Source of the DNA: Verrucomicrobiota bacterium
Lineage (GTDB): Bacteria; Verrucomicrobiota; Verrucomicrobiia; Palsa-1439
Length of the DNA: 64,000 nt
Direction: 5' to 3'
Assembly (NCBI GenBank): GCA_003152315.1
Contig: PLZV01000058.1
Span: 1 to 64,000 of the forward strand
Shown: positions 1-10,205 of the stretch, piece by piece
Numbering within the stretch: position 1 is the stretch's first letter
Layout of the letters: every line of letters begins with the position of its first letter
Made by a program: the position numbers and the translations under genes
Notes under the pieces: model-generated
The model's database searches: none
Seen by the model: only the letters and a program-made list of their open reading frames with translations
What the model was told of the DNA's origin: nothing

Positions 1-115
1 GGCTGTCGATCTGGTTGCGCAGGACGCGGTTCTCCTCAAGCAGATACTCGATTCTGCGTAACAGGTCTTCGTTGACGCTGCCGGTGATGTAAGCCAGCAT
101 TCGTTTCCAACGCAT
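1..115 (-). pseudogene. N-terminal part of a DDE integrase-type transposase, cut by the window edge
   Basis: The minus strand opens with ATG at 115 and reads 38 codons to the window edge (MRWKRMLAYITG..., then NEDLLRRIEYLLEENRVLRNQ). This matches the start of integrase-core transposases common in Planctomycetes and Verrucomicrobia, in which a coiled 'EYL..EN..LR.Q' helix precedes the helix-turn-helix. A GAGGAG ribosome binding site lies about 7 bases upstream. Because the rest lies outside the window, I cannot tell whether the gene is intact; 'pseudogene' here means partial. The family assignment rests on recall of sequence pattern only. Confidence 0.6.
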
Positions 116-181
116 GGATTGCTCCTCGGCCCGATGCTACCCGAGGACATTCAGCGAGGACGAGTTCTTTGACCCTACGGG

Positions 182-397
182 TTGCACAATCTGGCCATCG
201 GCCTGGGCTGGCTACCGTGGGTGGTGCTCGTGCCCAAAATGTGGCCTAAGATTAAAGCGAAACCCAAGCGGGGTATTACGCAGGATGAGCATATGCGCAT
301 CGTTTCGCCTGACAAAAATCGGGAGCGAAGCTTGTATTACGAGCTGCTATGGGAGATTGACGCCAATAGCAAAGTGGTTGGATATTGCTGTTCGTAA
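182..397 (+). pseudogene. Internal fragment of a tyrosine recombinase (integrase)
   Basis: The frame reads NLAIGLGWLPW, then WPKIKAKPKRGITQDEHMRI and NRERSLYYELLWEI. This is the join between the N-terminal SAM-like domain and the catalytic core of integrases frequent in Verrucomicrobia (pattern 'KRAIT.EEH..I......ER..FYEL.W..G'). After LLWEI the homology stops and the frame closes in unrelated residues, so the catalytic R...HxxR...Y residues are absent. It is a relic of a mobile element. A second integrase fragment lies at 21678-21983, so the catabolic cluster between them is flanked by recombinase debris. Confidence 0.5.
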
Positions 398-461
398 ACT
401 AGGAAGTCACCAGGCCGTTGCATAAAGGCTTGGGCTTTCAATAGAAATGCTGCGGTAGTTC

Positions 462-839
462 TCATATGTTGGTCGGTTGGCCGATGCTGTACAAGAGATC
501 TTTGAGAGGCGCGTGTTGGATAGCGTGGACGTTGCAACCCATTTGGGAATGTTGCCACGTGAAGAACAGTTGATTATCGCTCAGGAACGCCATGAGCGCG
601 TCGTCAATTTCGGCGTCAGGCAATCCTCTGCGGTCGTGCAGTGCAAGCAGAATGTCAGTCCTGCATTCGACGATATGGTGCTTTGTCAGGATGCCCAAGC
701 TGCTCCCGCTGGCTTTCACCAGGAATCTGTTCTTGCCAAGCCGAGCGGAGGCGTTGCCCTCACCGAGAATCGCCAGCGGTTGTCGAGGATTCCCCAGCTT
801 GTGGGATAGCCACAGCAATGATTGCAGGCGCTATTGTTT
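462..839 (-). pseudogene. Decayed class II aldolase, directly downstream of fucI
   Basis: The frame starts just after the fucI stop, with a likely TTG at 818. Its first ~75 residues are a good class II aldolase/adducin N-terminus (LSHKLGN..., LAILGEGNASARL, FLVKASGSSLG, then AEIDDAL). Beyond that it degenerates. The expected 'PSVE' catalytic segment is missing and the metal-binding 'GHTHP' segment appears only as HAIQHAP before an early stop. The protein is about 118 residues against 220-270 in the family. Position suggests it was the sugar-phosphate aldolase of the fucose pathway. I read it as non-functional; a frameshift cannot be separated from deletion by eye. Confidence 0.6.
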
Positions 840-840
840 A

Positions 841-2643
841 TCAGTATTTCCCATAAAGTGGCCCAAAGTTCCGACACGCCGCGAACTCGGCAGCCTGCGG
901 TTCGTTCGCGCCGAATTCGATCCAGGCGCTCGGGCGAAAAATACGCTTTTCGTCGATGTTGTGCATGTAAACTGGAATGCGCAACATCGCGGCGAGCGTG
1001 ATCAGTTCGTCTCCAATGTGGCCACAGCTGAACGCGCAATGATTGGCACCCCAGTTGTTCATCACGGTATATACGTCGCCGAACGCTCCACGGCCGGTCG
1101 TCCGCGGCACAAACCACGTCGTCGGCCAGGTCGGATTCGTACGCTGGTCGAGCGCATCGTGAACCGACTCGGGCAATTCGATGGTGACACCCTCGGCGAT
1201 CTGCAGGGCCGGCCCCAGTCCTTTAATCAAGTTGATGCGTGCCGCCGTGATCGGCATGCCGCCGCGCGTGCGGAAGTGCGTGGAGAATCCGCCGCCATGA
1301 AAGTATTCGTAGATTGCGGGACACCATTTCGTCGCCTGGAGACATTTGCCGGCTTCGTCGGGCGTGATTTCCCACCATGGTTTCATCGCCGGTTGGCCCC
1401 CGACCGCTTGTTGGCCTGTGCCGTCAAGTGCCGCCGGGCCGCTGTTGACGAGGTGGAGAAATCCGCCGGCGGCGTCGCCCTTGAGTTTATGGCCTGTGAC
1501 GCGCCTCACCGCGTCGGTGCTCCAATACGTCCGAACATCGGCGAATACTTGCGCGCTGCCGGTTAGCAAATGACCGAAAAGCATCGTCGCCGCATTGAGC
1601 GCGTCGTTCTCTGTAGCGACGACAAACGGCTGGCGAATACCGTTCCAGTCAAACGACGAGCAGAGGACCGCTTCGAGAAAATCGCCGTTGGGCAAATGAT
1701 CGGTCCACTGGCGCTGGCCCTGGAAACCCGCGGCGATGGAATTGTGGCCGAGCGATTCCTCACCGAATCCCATCTGGGTGAGGCGCGGGTTGCCGATCAT
1801 GAGATCACGAACGATCAGCGCCATCTTCACGCAATATTCCCATTCCTTGCCTTTCGCGTCGCGCGAACGTTGCTTCTTCGGATCGTTGGGGTCGAGACCT
1901 TCTTGACAGTTTTCGCGGACCCATTTCCATGCGCGGGAAAATTCCTTTTGATCGAAAACGCCGCGTTCGATACGGCGGACAAGTTCAACCATATCGACAC
2001 CCATCACGCGCATGCCGAGATAGGCTTCGAAGAATGCGCAGTCCACGACCGAGCCGGCAATGCCCATCGAGGAGCCGCCCAGCGACAGGTAGGATTTGCC
2101 CCGCATTGTGGCGACCGCCAACCCGGCGCGGGTGAACCGCAGGATTTTTTCCTGCACATCGTCCGGAATCGTCATGTCGTCCGGGTCCTGCACGTCGCGG
2201 CCATAGATGTTGAAGATTGGCAGCCCTTTCTGGTTGTGCCCGGCTGATACGGCGGCTAGATAGACCGCGCCCGGTCGGGCCGTGCCGTTGAAGCCCCATA
2301 CGGCCTTCGGTAACAACGGATCCATGTCCATCGTTTCGCTGCCGTAGCACCAGCAGGACGTAACGGTGATCGAAACGCCCACGCGTTCCCGTGCGAATTT
2401 CTCGGCGCACATCGACGCCTCGGCAATTCCGCCGATGCAGCGGTCGGCGATGACACAGTGAACTTTCGTGCCATCGGCATGACGCAGTTTCTTGCCCAGC
2501 AATCCGGCCACGCTTTTGGCCATGTTCATCGTTTGCCTCTCCAGCGATTCACGCACGCCGCCGAGTCGTCCGTCGATGGTTGGACGGATACCGATTTTGG
2601 GTGGTTCTCCCACGAGACGGTTAACGGGACGATTGACTTTCAT
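841..2643 (-). CDS. fucI: L-fucose isomerase
   Basis: This 600-residue protein aligns along its whole length with recalled E. coli FucI, including [30 protein letters not shown] and the C-terminal YGPLY. The metal and catalytic residues appear as Glu345 (VATEND), Asp369 (FADVRT) and His535 (WGANH). It converts L-fucose to L-fuculose with a divalent metal in the cytoplasm. The ATG at 2643 is chosen because it follows an AGGAAGG ribosome binding site and gives the family's N-terminus; an open frame upstream overlaps the permease gene. It is the last intact gene of the minus-strand cluster. The aldolase after it is decayed and no fuculokinase is visible, so the second step must be done elsewhere. 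Confidence 0.97.
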   Translation of the reverse strand: MKVNRPVNRLVGEPPKIGIRPTIDGRLGGVRESLERQTMNMAKSVAGLLGKKLRHADGTKVHCVIADRCIGGIAEASMCAEKFARERVGVSITVTSCWCYGSETMDMDPLLPKAVWGFNGTARPGAVYLAAVSAGHNQKGLPIFNIYGRDVQDPDDMTIPDDVQEKILRFTRAGLAVATMRGKSYLSLGGSSMGIAGSVVDCAFFEAYLGMRVMGVDMVELVRRIERGVFDQKEFSRAWKWVRENCQEGLDPNDPKKQRSRDAKGKEWEYCVKMALIVRDLMIGNPRLTQMGFGEESLGHNSIAAGFQGQRQWTDHLPNGDFLEAVLCSSFDWNGIRQPFVVATENDALNAATMLFGHLLTGSAQVFADVRTYWSTDAVRRVTGHKLKGDAAGGFLHLVNSGPAALDGTGQQAVGGQPAMKPWWEITPDEAGKCLQATKWCPAIYEYFHGGGFSTHFRTRGGMPITAARINLIKGLGPALQIAEGVTIELPESVHDALDQRTNPTWPTTWFVPRTTGRGAFGDVYTVMNNWGANHCAFSCGHIGDELITLAAMLRIPVYMHNIDEKRIFRPSAWIEFGANEPQAAEFAACRNFGPLYGKY

Positions 2644-2659
2644 CAGATTGCCTTCCTGT

Positions 2660-3724
2660 TCAGGTTGACTGCCTATGGCGCACGCGGTCCAGGGCGACCG
2701 CAGCAATGATGATGCCGCCGATCACCATTTCCTGGACCCACTTCGGCCAGCCCATCTGCTGGCCGCCGGTGTACAAGACGGTGATCGTCAACGCGCCAAT
2801 GAGCGTGCCCAAAACCGATCCTTCGCCCCCGGTGAAACTCGCGCCGCCGATGATCACCGCGGCGATGACAAACAGTTCGTACGTCAGCGCGGTCGTTGGC
2901 TGTCCCACGCCACCGATGTAGGAAAACTGCATCAAGCCGGCCACGCCACAAAAAAAACCGCACAGCGTATACACGATCAGTTTCGTCAGCCCGACCCGGA
3001 CGCCGCACAGCCGCGCCGTTTCCTCGTTGGAGCCGACGGCGAAAATGTGCCGGCCCAACCGCGTATACCGCAAGAGAAAGGAGGTTACCAGCACGCCTCC
3101 GATCAGGATCCATACGCCCGTGGGCAATAACCATCCGCTGCTGGTCTTGCTCGTCAACGTTGGGTCCATCAAGCTGCCGATCCAGGTGGATTCAGGCGGG
3201 TAGATGTCGCGTTCGTTCGCCATCCCTTTGGCCAGACCACGAATGACTCCCATCGTGCCCAGCGTCACAATGAACGGCATCAACCGGAGCCCGACAATCA
3301 GGCAGCCGTTTGCCAGACCGGCCAGGGTCGCGGCCCCCACGCCGGCGGCCACCGCCATGATCGAGGCCAGCGCCGGGTGCTGGTAAACAAAGTAGTGCGC
3401 GTCGGCGGACGCCACGGTCGCGGCGCCGGTGGCTCCCCCCCAGTTGAGCGTCGCCGCAACGGTGATGACCGAGAGCGCGATCATTGAGCCGACCGACAAA
3501 TCGATTCCGGCCGCGATGATCACCAACGTCATGCCCAGGCCCGCGGTCGCGTACACGGCGCTCTGGCGCAGTATGTTTTCCAGATTGCGCAGCGTGTAGA
3601 ACTTCCCGCCCTCCACCAGCACGGCAAAGAAAACGAACACCACAACCAACGCCAGGAACCGGCCCAGAATGTCCACCCATCTCGATTTGAAAAGAGACGA
3701 TTCTGCAAACGCCGCTCCGCTCAT
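2660..3724 (-). CDS. Sugar ABC transporter permease (CUT2/RbsC type)
   Basis: The 354-residue protein is strongly hydrophobic, with about 8-10 membrane segments. It carries the RbsC-type signatures [13 protein letters not shown] near residue 75, GLANGCLI, and [15 protein letters not shown] near the end. It forms the membrane channel for the upstream ATPase (3721-5211) and binding protein (5266-6234). The ATG at 3724 overlaps the ATPase stop as ATGA, so translation is probably coupled; the open frame extends further upstream but only as a shadow of the ATPase gene. Only one permease is present, so it presumably works as a homodimer. Its place next to fucI suggests L-fucose as substrate, which is inference. 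Confidence 0.93.
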   Translation of the reverse strand: MSGAAFAESSLFKSRWVDILGRFLALVVVFVFFAVLVEGGKFYTLRNLENILRQSAVYATAGLGMTLVIIAAGIDLSVGSMIALSVITVAATLNWGGATGAATVASADAHYFVYQHPALASIMAVAAGVGAATLAGLANGCLIVGLRLMPFIVTLGTMGVIRGLAKGMANERDIYPPESTWIGSLMDPTLTSKTSSGWLLPTGVWILIGGVLVTSFLLRYTRLGRHIFAVGSNEETARLCGVRVGLTKLIVYTLCGFFCGVAGLMQFSYIGGVGQPTTALTYELFVIAAVIIGGASFTGGEGSVLGTLIGALTITVLYTGGQQMGWPKWVQEMVIGGIIIAAVALDRVRHRQST

Positions 3725-5211
3725 GACTCCTCCTGTCCCGTGGCAACCAACATCAACTGACGTTCGTCCCAGTCGGCGCGCGGCCGGGTTTCGCTCAGCC
3801 GTCCCCGGCACATCACCGCGATCCGGTCGCATGCGCCCAGCAACTCCGGCAGATAACTGCTGACGATCAACACCGCCTTGCCACGCATGGCAAGCTCGTC
3901 GATCAACTGATAAATCTGCGCCTTCGATCCGACGTCGATCCCGCGCGTCGGTTCGTCCAGCAACAACACATCCACGTCCGCGTGCAGGAGCCGCGCGATG
4001 GCGACTTTCTGCTGGTTGCCACCCGACAAATCGGCGAGCTGCTGGCGCGGGCCGGCGCATTTGATGGAAATCTTTTCAATCCACGGCCGGCAGGCGGCGC
4101 GCTGCCGGGAAGGAAACACCAGCCGCCAAGGGCCGAGTCCGTCCAATCGGGCGAGCGTTAGGTTGTCGGCAATGCTCAACCCCAGCGCCAAGCCCTCCGC
4201 CTTGCGGTCCTCGCTGACCATGCCCACCCGCTGGGCCCACCGTTTGTGAGGCGGTGCGGCTCCACTGTAGGCCGCGACGCGAATGTCCCCACGCCTGACC
4301 GGCGCCAGTCCGAAAATCGACCGCAGCAATTCCGTCCGCCCCGCGCCCACCAGCCCGGCTACGCCGAACACTTCGCCGCGATGTAGCGCCAACGACGCTG
4401 CTGTGGGCTTTCCCTCACCGGCTAGGTCCTTCACTTCGAGAATGACCTCGCCCGGCATGCGCGACGTGCGCGGGTACAACTCGTCCACGTCGCGTCCAAC
4501 CATCAGCGCAATGATCCGCTCCACGGGCGTTTCGCGGGTGATGCCCGTACCCACAGTCTGGCCATCGCGCAACACGGTGAAGCGGTCGGAGATTTTCTGC
4601 ATTTCCTCCAGGAAGTGGGAAATGTAAATGATCGAGATCCGCCGAGCTTTCAGGTTGCGGATCAATTCGAACAGTTTCTCGATGTCAGGCAACGTCAGCG
4701 AACTCGTCGGCTCGTCCAGCACCAGCACGCGGCACTCCAACGCGACCGCCCGCGCGATCTCAACCAGTTGCTGCTGGGCAATGGACAGCCGCCGTACGGG
4801 CGTGGACGGGTCCACGTGGTCCAGTCCAACCTCATGCAACGCGCGTGCCGCCCGCCGGCGCATCGTCCGCCAGTCCAATAGCGGGCCGCGGGAAGGCTCG
4901 ACGCCGAGCAGGATATTTTCCATCACGGAGATATGCGGCGCGAGTGAGAGTTCCTGGTAAATCATCGCTACGCCGGATTCTCGCGCGCGTAACGGGTTGC
5001 CGGGTCGGTACGGTTCCCCATCGAGAAACATTTCCCCGGCATCAGGCGTGTGAGCGCCCGACAGCACCTTCATCAAGGTGCTCTTACCGGCTCCGTTTTC
5101 GCCGACAAGCGCCAACACCTCGCCCGGTGCGACCTTGATGTCCACTCCGGCGAGCGCTCTTGTCGCGCCGAAACACTTGCGCACGCCGTGCATCTCCAAA
5201 CGATTCGTCAT
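3721..5211 (-). CDS. Sugar ABC transporter ATP-binding protein, duplicated domains (RbsA type)
   Basis: The 496-residue protein has two ABC domains. The first shows Walker [10 protein letters not shown] near residue 38, the signature-like LSIAQQQ and Walker B LVLDEPTSS. The second has a degenerate Walker A (GLVGAGRTE), a strong LSGGNQQ signature and [11 protein letters not shown], which is the normal asymmetry of CUT2 ATPases. It energises import of a monosaccharide at the inner membrane face. The gene lies 54 bases after the binding-protein gene and overlaps the permease by ATGA. The set of one binding protein, one ATPase and one permease is complete. Confidence 0.95.
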   Translation of the reverse strand: MTNRLEMHGVRKCFGATRALAGVDIKVAPGEVLALVGENGAGKSTLMKVLSGAHTPDAGEMFLDGEPYRPGNPLRARESGVAMIYQELSLAPHISVMENILLGVEPSRGPLLDWRTMRRRAARALHEVGLDHVDPSTPVRRLSIAQQQLVEIARAVALECRVLVLDEPTSSLTLPDIEKLFELIRNLKARRISIIYISHFLEEMQKISDRFTVLRDGQTVGTGITRETPVERIIALMVGRDVDELYPRTSRMPGEVILEVKDLAGEGKPTAASLALHRGEVFGVAGLVGAGRTELLRSIFGLAPVRRGDIRVAAYSGAAPPHKRWAQRVGMVSEDRKAEGLALGLSIADNLTLARLDGLGPWRLVFPSRQRAACRPWIEKISIKCAGPRQQLADLSGGNQQKVAIARLLHADVDVLLLDEPTRGIDVGSKAQIYQLIDELAMRGKAVLIVSSYLPELLGACDRIAVMCRGRLSETRPRADWDERQLMLVATGQEES

Positions 5212-5265
5212 TTATTGAAGACCCGTTATGTTTGGCCCACCATCAGATTCCAAATACGCTGTCCG

Positions 5266-6234
5266 TCATTCCAACCCGACAAGCTTGCGAATCGCTGGGT
5301 CGCTCTCCAGCCCCGTCTTGGTAACCAGAACGGCGCCAGTATCGATCACGGGCGGCACTTTCTCGCCCTTGACAACCTGGACGAGCGTTTCGACCGCCAG
5401 ATAGCCCATCTTGAACGGGTCTTGCGCAACTAACGCGTCGATGCGCCCCGCCTGCACTTCCTCAATCAGTTTCTTGGACGTGTCGAATCCGACGAACCGC
5501 ACGTCGGTCTTAACGCCGGCTTTCCTCAGATCGTCCAACGCCGATGCGACCCCCAGGGCCGAATAAAGGTTGGCCGCAAAGATGCCATCAAGCTCGAGCT
5601 TGCCTGCTTTCATAAACTTCTCCAGCGTATTGGCGGCGGCGTTTTTGCAGCCTTCAATGGTGCCCGTGTCAGGGTACGGATCGGCAACGACCGTGAAGCC
5701 GGCAGCCCGGACCGTATCGAGGAAGCCTTTGGCACGTGCCTCCGTGCTGCCGGTGCCCTGGACGAAACGCATGCACATCACCTTGGCGGGTTTGTTGCCG
5801 AGCAATTTAACCAGATACTGCCCCCCCAGCGTCCCAGCCTTCTCGTTGTCGGTCGCCACAAAACTCGATTGCGCCCTGCCTTCCACCGCCGAATCGAACA
5901 CGACGACGGGGATGCCGGCCTTGACCGCGTTCTCGACCTGCTTGCGCTGGGCCGCCTTGTTGAGGGGTGCAATGGCCAGGCCGTTGACGCCGAGGTTGAC
6001 CATGTTCTCGATGATCTTGTTCTGCTCGGCGATCTCGGTCTCGGTCACCGTGCCTTCCCAGCGAATGTCGACGTTCAGATCCGCTGCCGCCTTGCGCGCG
6101 CCTCTCGCGACCGTCTCCCAAAACTCGCCGCCGGTGCTCTTGGGAATCACGCCGAGTTTGAACTTTGTGTCGGCGGCAAACAACTGGCTCGCCAGAACGC
6201 ATACGGCCAGCAGGATTGCAATGCGTTTCAACAT
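5266..6234 (-). CDS. Periplasmic sugar-binding protein (RbsB-like)
   Basis: The 322-residue protein begins with a typical signal peptide (MLKRIAILLAVCVLASQLFA, cleavage likely after Ala). A type-I periplasmic binding fold follows, with KLGVIPKSTGGEFWETV, GLAIAPLNK, VVVFDSAV and VGFDTSK. It captures the sugar and hands it to the permease/ATPase pair downstream. The ATG at 6234 is chosen because GGAGA lies just upstream and the signal peptide starts there; an earlier in-frame start at 6273 would overlap the dehydrogenase gene and add a charged extension. Substrate is not readable from sequence; fucose is suggested by fucI at the end of the cluster. Confidence 0.93.
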   Translation of the reverse strand: MLKRIAILLAVCVLASQLFAADTKFKLGVIPKSTGGEFWETVARGARKAAADLNVDIRWEGTVTETEIAEQNKIIENMVNLGVNGLAIAPLNKAAQRKQVENAVKAGIPVVVFDSAVEGRAQSSFVATDNEKAGTLGGQYLVKLLGNKPAKVMCMRFVQGTGSTEARAKGFLDTVRAAGFTVVADPYPDTGTIEGCKNAAANTLEKFMKAGKLELDGIFAANLYSALGVASALDDLRKAGVKTDVRFVGFDTSKKLIEEVQAGRIDALVAQDPFKMGYLAVETLVQVVKGEKVPPVIDTGAVLVTKTGLESDPAIRKLVGLE

Positions 6235-6256
6235 GGCAGATCTCCGGTTGAAGTGG

Positions 6257-7339
6257 TTATTCATCGTACACAATACAAACCTTGCCAGTCTGCCCTTTGT
6301 CGGCCAGGTCGTAGGCTTCGGAGGCCTTCGCGAGCGGCAGTCTCACACCGCACGTCGATTCGGGGTGCACGCCCACCCGGGCAAGGTGGAGGGCGAGGTC
6401 GGCCAGATGTTTGCGCGACGTCACCCACGAACCGTACAGCGTGATCTGCTCGTGGATGAGAAACGGCGACACGTCGAACTCCACCTTGCCGCCTTCGCCG
6501 ACAAATCCGCAACGACCCCATTGGGCGGTACCGCGTAACGCCACCAACCGCGCCGACGCAGCGCCCGAACAGTCGATGCTGACTTCACAGCCGTGGCCGC
6601 CGGTGAGTCTCTTGATCTCGGCAAGCGGGGAGTCATCCGCCGACAACACGTGGTCCACCAACGGAGCATGGCCGCGGTATTTGAGTTTTTGAGCAAATTC
6701 CAATCGGCCCGGTGCCAGATCGATCCCGATGATTTCGGTAACGCCGAGCGACCTGGCAAGTTGCGCCGCCGCGAGCCCGACCGGGCCAAGTCCCGTGACC
6801 AACAGGCGGTCGCGACCGGAAACATTCATGCGCGTGAGACATTCCCACGCCGTGCCAAACCCGCAGGCCATGAACGCGCCGTCAATATACGTCAGCTCAT
6901 CCGGCAAGCGTACGCAGGTGTTTTCTTCGGCCAGGCAATAGTCGGCGTGGCCGCCATCACGTTGCCAGCCGTAGGCCTTGCGGTGCACCGGGCTGGTGCA
7001 ACTGATCATGTACCCCTGCATGCAATCCTCACAGCAGCCGCACCCCGCAATGTGGTAGAGAATCACCCGATCGCCGACCGTGAATGCCTTGCAGTTGGAA
7101 CCGAGTTTGACGATCTGTCCGCTCGGTTCATGGCCCGCAATGACGCCCTGATACGCTTCGGGCCCTTTGCCGAGATGTTCGCGGTAGATCGCGCGAATGT
7201 CACTGCCGCAAATCGAGGACGCTTTCATTTTCACCAGCACCTGTCCCGTCCCCGGTTCTGGTACGGGAAATTCGCGGAACTGCACCGCCCGGTTGCCGGG
7301 CAGAATGACGCCTGTCATCGTTGTCTGTTCCGTTGTCAT
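6257..7339 (-). CDS. Zinc-dependent alcohol dehydrogenase (MDR family)
   Basis: The 360-residue protein shows the catalytic zinc ligands Cys44 (ICGSD) and His70-Glu71 (GHEP). A structural zinc cluster is formed by Cys100, Cys103, Cys106 and Cys114. The nucleotide-binding motif is GLGPVG. It resembles sorbitol/threonine/L-arabinitol-type dehydrogenases that oxidise a polyol or sugar alcohol with NAD(P). The ATG at 7339 overlaps the stop of the aldo-keto reductase gene as ATGA. Next to fucose isomerase and an importer, it may act on fucose-derived or lactaldehyde-derived alcohols; the substrate is not determined. Confidence 0.85.
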   Translation of the reverse strand: MTTEQTTMTGVILPGNRAVQFREFPVPEPGTGQVLVKMKASSICGSDIRAIYREHLGKGPEAYQGVIAGHEPSGQIVKLGSNCKAFTVGDRVILYHIAGCGCCEDCMQGYMISCTSPVHRKAYGWQRDGGHADYCLAEENTCVRLPDELTYIDGAFMACGFGTAWECLTRMNVSGRDRLLVTGLGPVGLAAAQLARSLGVTEIIGIDLAPGRLEFAQKLKYRGHAPLVDHVLSADDSPLAEIKRLTGGHGCEVSIDCSGAASARLVALRGTAQWGRCGFVGEGGKVEFDVSPFLIHEQITLYGSWVTSRKHLADLALHLARVGVHPESTCGVRLPLAKASEAYDLADKGQTGKVCIVYDE

Positions 7340-8391
7340 GGACGCGTGATTTCCCCGTTCAGATCCCAAAGATCCTCCCAATTCTGCCCTGACTTCCACA
7401 AGAACACCTGTCCCTTGATAAGCCGGCAATTCCGGTCGATTCCGGCGACCTCCTGCATTTCCTCATTCGTCAGCGGCTCGCTGACCACGCCACCGAGATT
7501 ACCAAGATAATGGGCATGGCGCACCGAGAAAGGAATCGGGATTTGGCCGCGCTGCTGCGCCCATTTCACGCAAACCACAGCCGGATGCACTCCCAGCCGC
7601 TGCGCAATCTTGACGATGACCGGGTCTTCCACGTCGACGGTGTCATGCGGGGTGCGGTCGCGGTCGGGCCGCGACGGCGAGCCAATGGGGCTGTAGCCGA
7701 TAGGCGCAATTCCATTGTCGCGCACGAACTGGAACAACTCGGATTGTTGGAAGTGCGGATGCAGTTCCATCTCATTGCAAGCCGGCTTGATCTCGGCGTC
7801 GCGCAGGAGCAGTTTGAGTTTCGGGATCGTCATGTTCGACGTGCCGATATGCCGTACCAGCCCGCGCTCCACCAGTTTCTCCATGGCCCGCCACGTCTTC
7901 ATAAAGTTCTCATGGATGTAAGGCTTCGCGTCCCGGCTGCGTGAGCCCACATCGCATCCCGGTGGGTGATTGTTCGGGAATGGCCAGTGGACGAAGTACA
8001 GGTCCAGGTACTCCAGTTGCAAGTCCGCGAGCGACTTTTCGCACGAAGCGGCGACGTCCTGCGGAGCATGCCTGTCGTTCCACAGTTTTGAGGTGATCCA
8101 CAACTCGCTGCGCCGGACACCGCCCTCGATAATTTGCCGTAGCGAACGTCCGATCAAATGCTCGTTGCCGTAGACGGAAGCGCAGTCAAAATGCCGGTAA
8201 CCCACCGAAGCCGCGCCCAGCACAGCTTCGGCAATCTCTTCGCCTGGGACACGATCGGAGCTGAACGTGCCCAACCCGATGGCGGGAATCGTCCTCCCCG
8301 TATACAGAGTTCTCTTGGGAATCCTGTTTGGGTCCACGTTATCCGTGGCTGGCGTGAGCACATCAACTTCGGTTGTTCGCCTAATCACCAT
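7336..8391 (-). CDS. Aldo-keto reductase
   Basis: The 351-residue TIM-barrel oxidoreductase has the full catalytic tetrad: Asp69 and Tyr74 ([10 protein letters not shown]), Lys102 (TSKLWN) and His135 (VHWP). The cofactor-binding region IPIPFSVR sits near the C-terminus. It would reduce an aldehyde or ketone with NAD(P)H, or run in reverse, in the cytoplasm. The ATG at 8391 has AGGA upstream and leaves four bases after the fucosidase stop; a GTG at 8409 is possible but overlaps that gene. It is translationally coupled to the alcohol dehydrogenase. Its specificity is unknown, and sugar or lactaldehyde reduction is only a guess. Confidence 0.88.
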   Translation of the reverse strand: MVIRRTTEVDVLTPATDNVDPNRIPKRTLYTGRTIPAIGLGTFSSDRVPGEEIAEAVLGAASVGYRHFDCASVYGNEHLIGRSLRQIIEGGVRRSELWITSKLWNDRHAPQDVAASCEKSLADLQLEYLDLYFVHWPFPNNHPPGCDVGSRSRDAKPYIHENFMKTWRAMEKLVERGLVRHIGTSNMTIPKLKLLLRDAEIKPACNEMELHPHFQQSELFQFVRDNGIAPIGYSPIGSPSRPDRDRTPHDTVDVEDPVIVKIAQRLGVHPAVVCVKWAQQRGQIPIPFSVRHAHYLGNLGGVVSEPLTNEEMQEVAGIDRNCRLIKGQVFLWKSGQNWEDLWDLNGEITRP

Positions 8392-8395
8392 GATC

Positions 8396-10174
8396 CTATG
8401 TCTCGTCACCGTCCGACGGTTTCAGTATCAGCACACGCAAATTCATCACCGACCGCCCAGGCTTGCTGATGACTTTCATGGTGACGGTAACTTTGCCGGC
8501 CTGCTGGATGCGGAGTTTGCCAAGTTTGAAGGACAGGTAGGTTTCCCCGTTCGTGGTATCCTGGATTTTGCCGCTGAGAACTTGATCACCGGTCACCACC
8601 GTGAATTCGCTGCCGGCACTGGATGCGTCAGCAGCATAGATCATCGACACGTCAAAATCGCCGGGCTTGAGCACCTCCACATCCCAGCGTACAAAATCCT
8701 TGGCATTGGTCCAATGTCCGATGTTCGGCTCACCGCCGCCCTCCAATTGCGCGGTCGAACCAACGACCTCGGCGTCCGCAGCCGTCAGAAGAATGATTCC
8801 ACCTTGGGCTTGCCGCGGAATGGAAATGGGGGCGAGTTGCACCGGACCACCCGGATCCAGCACCACGACGCTGGCGATGGTGTCTGGCGCTGTTGCGGGC
8901 AGTTGCAGCACCGCCTTGTCTTTTCCGACAACGCACTTGAGTTTCTCTCCCGAATTCGTCAACAGCCAGGCCTTCACGTTCTGGTTGAGTATCGGAACAG
9001 GTAACTCGCCATTGGCAGGCCAGTCGAAAACGTGCAGGTAAAGCCTGCCGCCTTTCTGCGTGCACCGACCCCACGCTAACTGCTTGCCAAATGGACTGGC
9101 CGAGGTGCCGTAAATGGCCTCGCCGTTTATTTTGAGCCATGCGCCCATCTCCTTGAGACGCTCGGCTTCCGGTTCGGGTATCACGCCTTCGGCTGTCGGC
9201 CCGACATTCAACAGATAGTTTCCACCCTTGCTGGCGATGTCGATCAAGTTGCGAAGAAGTTTCTCGGTGGACTTGAAATTGGTGTCGTAGGACTTGTAAC
9301 CCCACGTGTCGTTGATGGTCATGCACGTTTCCCAATCGCGACCGGGAAAACCAGAGGACGGTATCTTTTGTTCCGGCGTTTCGGTGTCGCCCTTGAAGCC
9401 ACCGCCCAGGCGGTTGTTGGTGATGATGTGCGGTTGGAGTTTCAACGAGGGGAGGAGTTTTTCAGCGCGCTCCTTCGTCATGACATCGGACGGCGTGTCA
9501 AACCACAGAACGGCGACGTTACCGTAGTTCGAAAGAATCTCACGCACTTGAGGTGCCGCAATCTTGTCGAGGTACTCATCAAAGTTGCCGTCCTGGGCCT
9601 TGTCCCAATGTGTCCCGCCTTTTACCGCGCCGCCCGGATGATGCCAGTCTTGCGCCTGCGAGTAGTAGAACCCCAGTTTGATCCCCTGCTTCCGACAGGC
9701 TTCGGCAAGTTCCTTCAGCGGGTCGCGACGGAAGGGCGTAGCGTCGCAAATATTGTAACGGCTGGCTTTCGTGCCAAACATCGCAAAACCATCATGATGC
9801 TTGGCGGTGATGATGATGTATTTCTGGCCGGCGTCTCTGGCGATGCGGACCCACTCGTCAGCATTGAACTTCACCGGGTTGAACTGCCCGGCAAACCTGG
9901 CATACTCAGCCACGGGGATTTTCCTCTTGTTCATGATCCATTCACCGATGCCTTTTACTTGTTCGCCGTTCCATGTGCCGGCGGGCACGGAGTAGATTCC
10001 CCAATGAATGAACATGCCGAACCGTGCCTCGCGCCACCACTGCATGCGTGCGTCGTGTTCCTGCGGCGTCTCGGTCTGCTCCTGTGCCGCGCAGGTTCCG
10101 AAAGCTGCCAGCAGAATGGCCAGTATCACGGTTTTGGTTTTCATGGCCAGGGGACGAACGATCGCGGCATGCAT
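8396..10174 (-). CDS. Alpha-L-fucosidase, GH29, exported
   Basis: The protein has the GH29 landmarks WWREARFGMFIHWG, KYIIITAKHHDGFAMF, GFYYSQAQDW and the nucleophile Asp in VLWFDTPSD near residue 225, followed by TFNDTW-like TINDTWGYK. A signal peptide ends in TCAA. It releases terminal alpha-L-fucose, probably in the periplasm or outside, feeding the adjacent importer and fucI. I chose the ATG at 10174 because a weak AGGCG lies upstream; an ATG at 10144 gives a more ordinary signal peptide and is equally possible. The last ~200 residues form C-terminal beta domains, likely carbohydrate-binding. Family is firm; natural polymer unknown. Confidence 0.93.
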   Translation of the reverse strand: MHAAIVRPLAMKTKTVILAILLAAFGTCAAQEQTETPQEHDARMQWWREARFGMFIHWGIYSVPAGTWNGEQVKGIGEWIMNKRKIPVAEYARFAGQFNPVKFNADEWVRIARDAGQKYIIITAKHHDGFAMFGTKASRYNICDATPFRRDPLKELAEACRKQGIKLGFYYSQAQDWHHPGGAVKGGTHWDKAQDGNFDEYLDKIAAPQVREILSNYGNVAVLWFDTPSDVMTKERAEKLLPSLKLQPHIITNNRLGGGFKGDTETPEQKIPSSGFPGRDWETCMTINDTWGYKSYDTNFKSTEKLLRNLIDIASKGGNYLLNVGPTAEGVIPEPEAERLKEMGAWLKINGEAIYGTSASPFGKQLAWGRCTQKGGRLYLHVFDWPANGELPVPILNQNVKAWLLTNSGEKLKCVVGKDKAVLQLPATAPDTIASVVVLDPGGPVQLAPISIPRQAQGGIILLTAADAEVVGSTAQLEGGGEPNIGHWTNAKDFVRWDVEVLKPGDFDVSMIYAADASSAGSEFTVVTGDQVLSGKIQDTTNGETYLSFKLGKLRIQQAGKVTVTMKVISKPGRSVMNLRVLILKPSDGDET

Positions 10175-10205
10175 TGTTTCGCCTGAAGTTCGAGTTCGGT
10201 TGCCA

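Noticed and set aside
592-1566. Long open frame on the plus strand opposite fucI
   Set aside because: It is antisense to a gene with complete FucI homology; high-GC codon use leaves such frames open by chance, and the translation is Arg/Ala-rich without motifs.
3725-4060. Extra 112 codons in front of the sugar permease
   Set aside because: They are the ATPase gene read in another frame; the ATG at 3724 with ATGA overlap and direct start of membrane segments is better.
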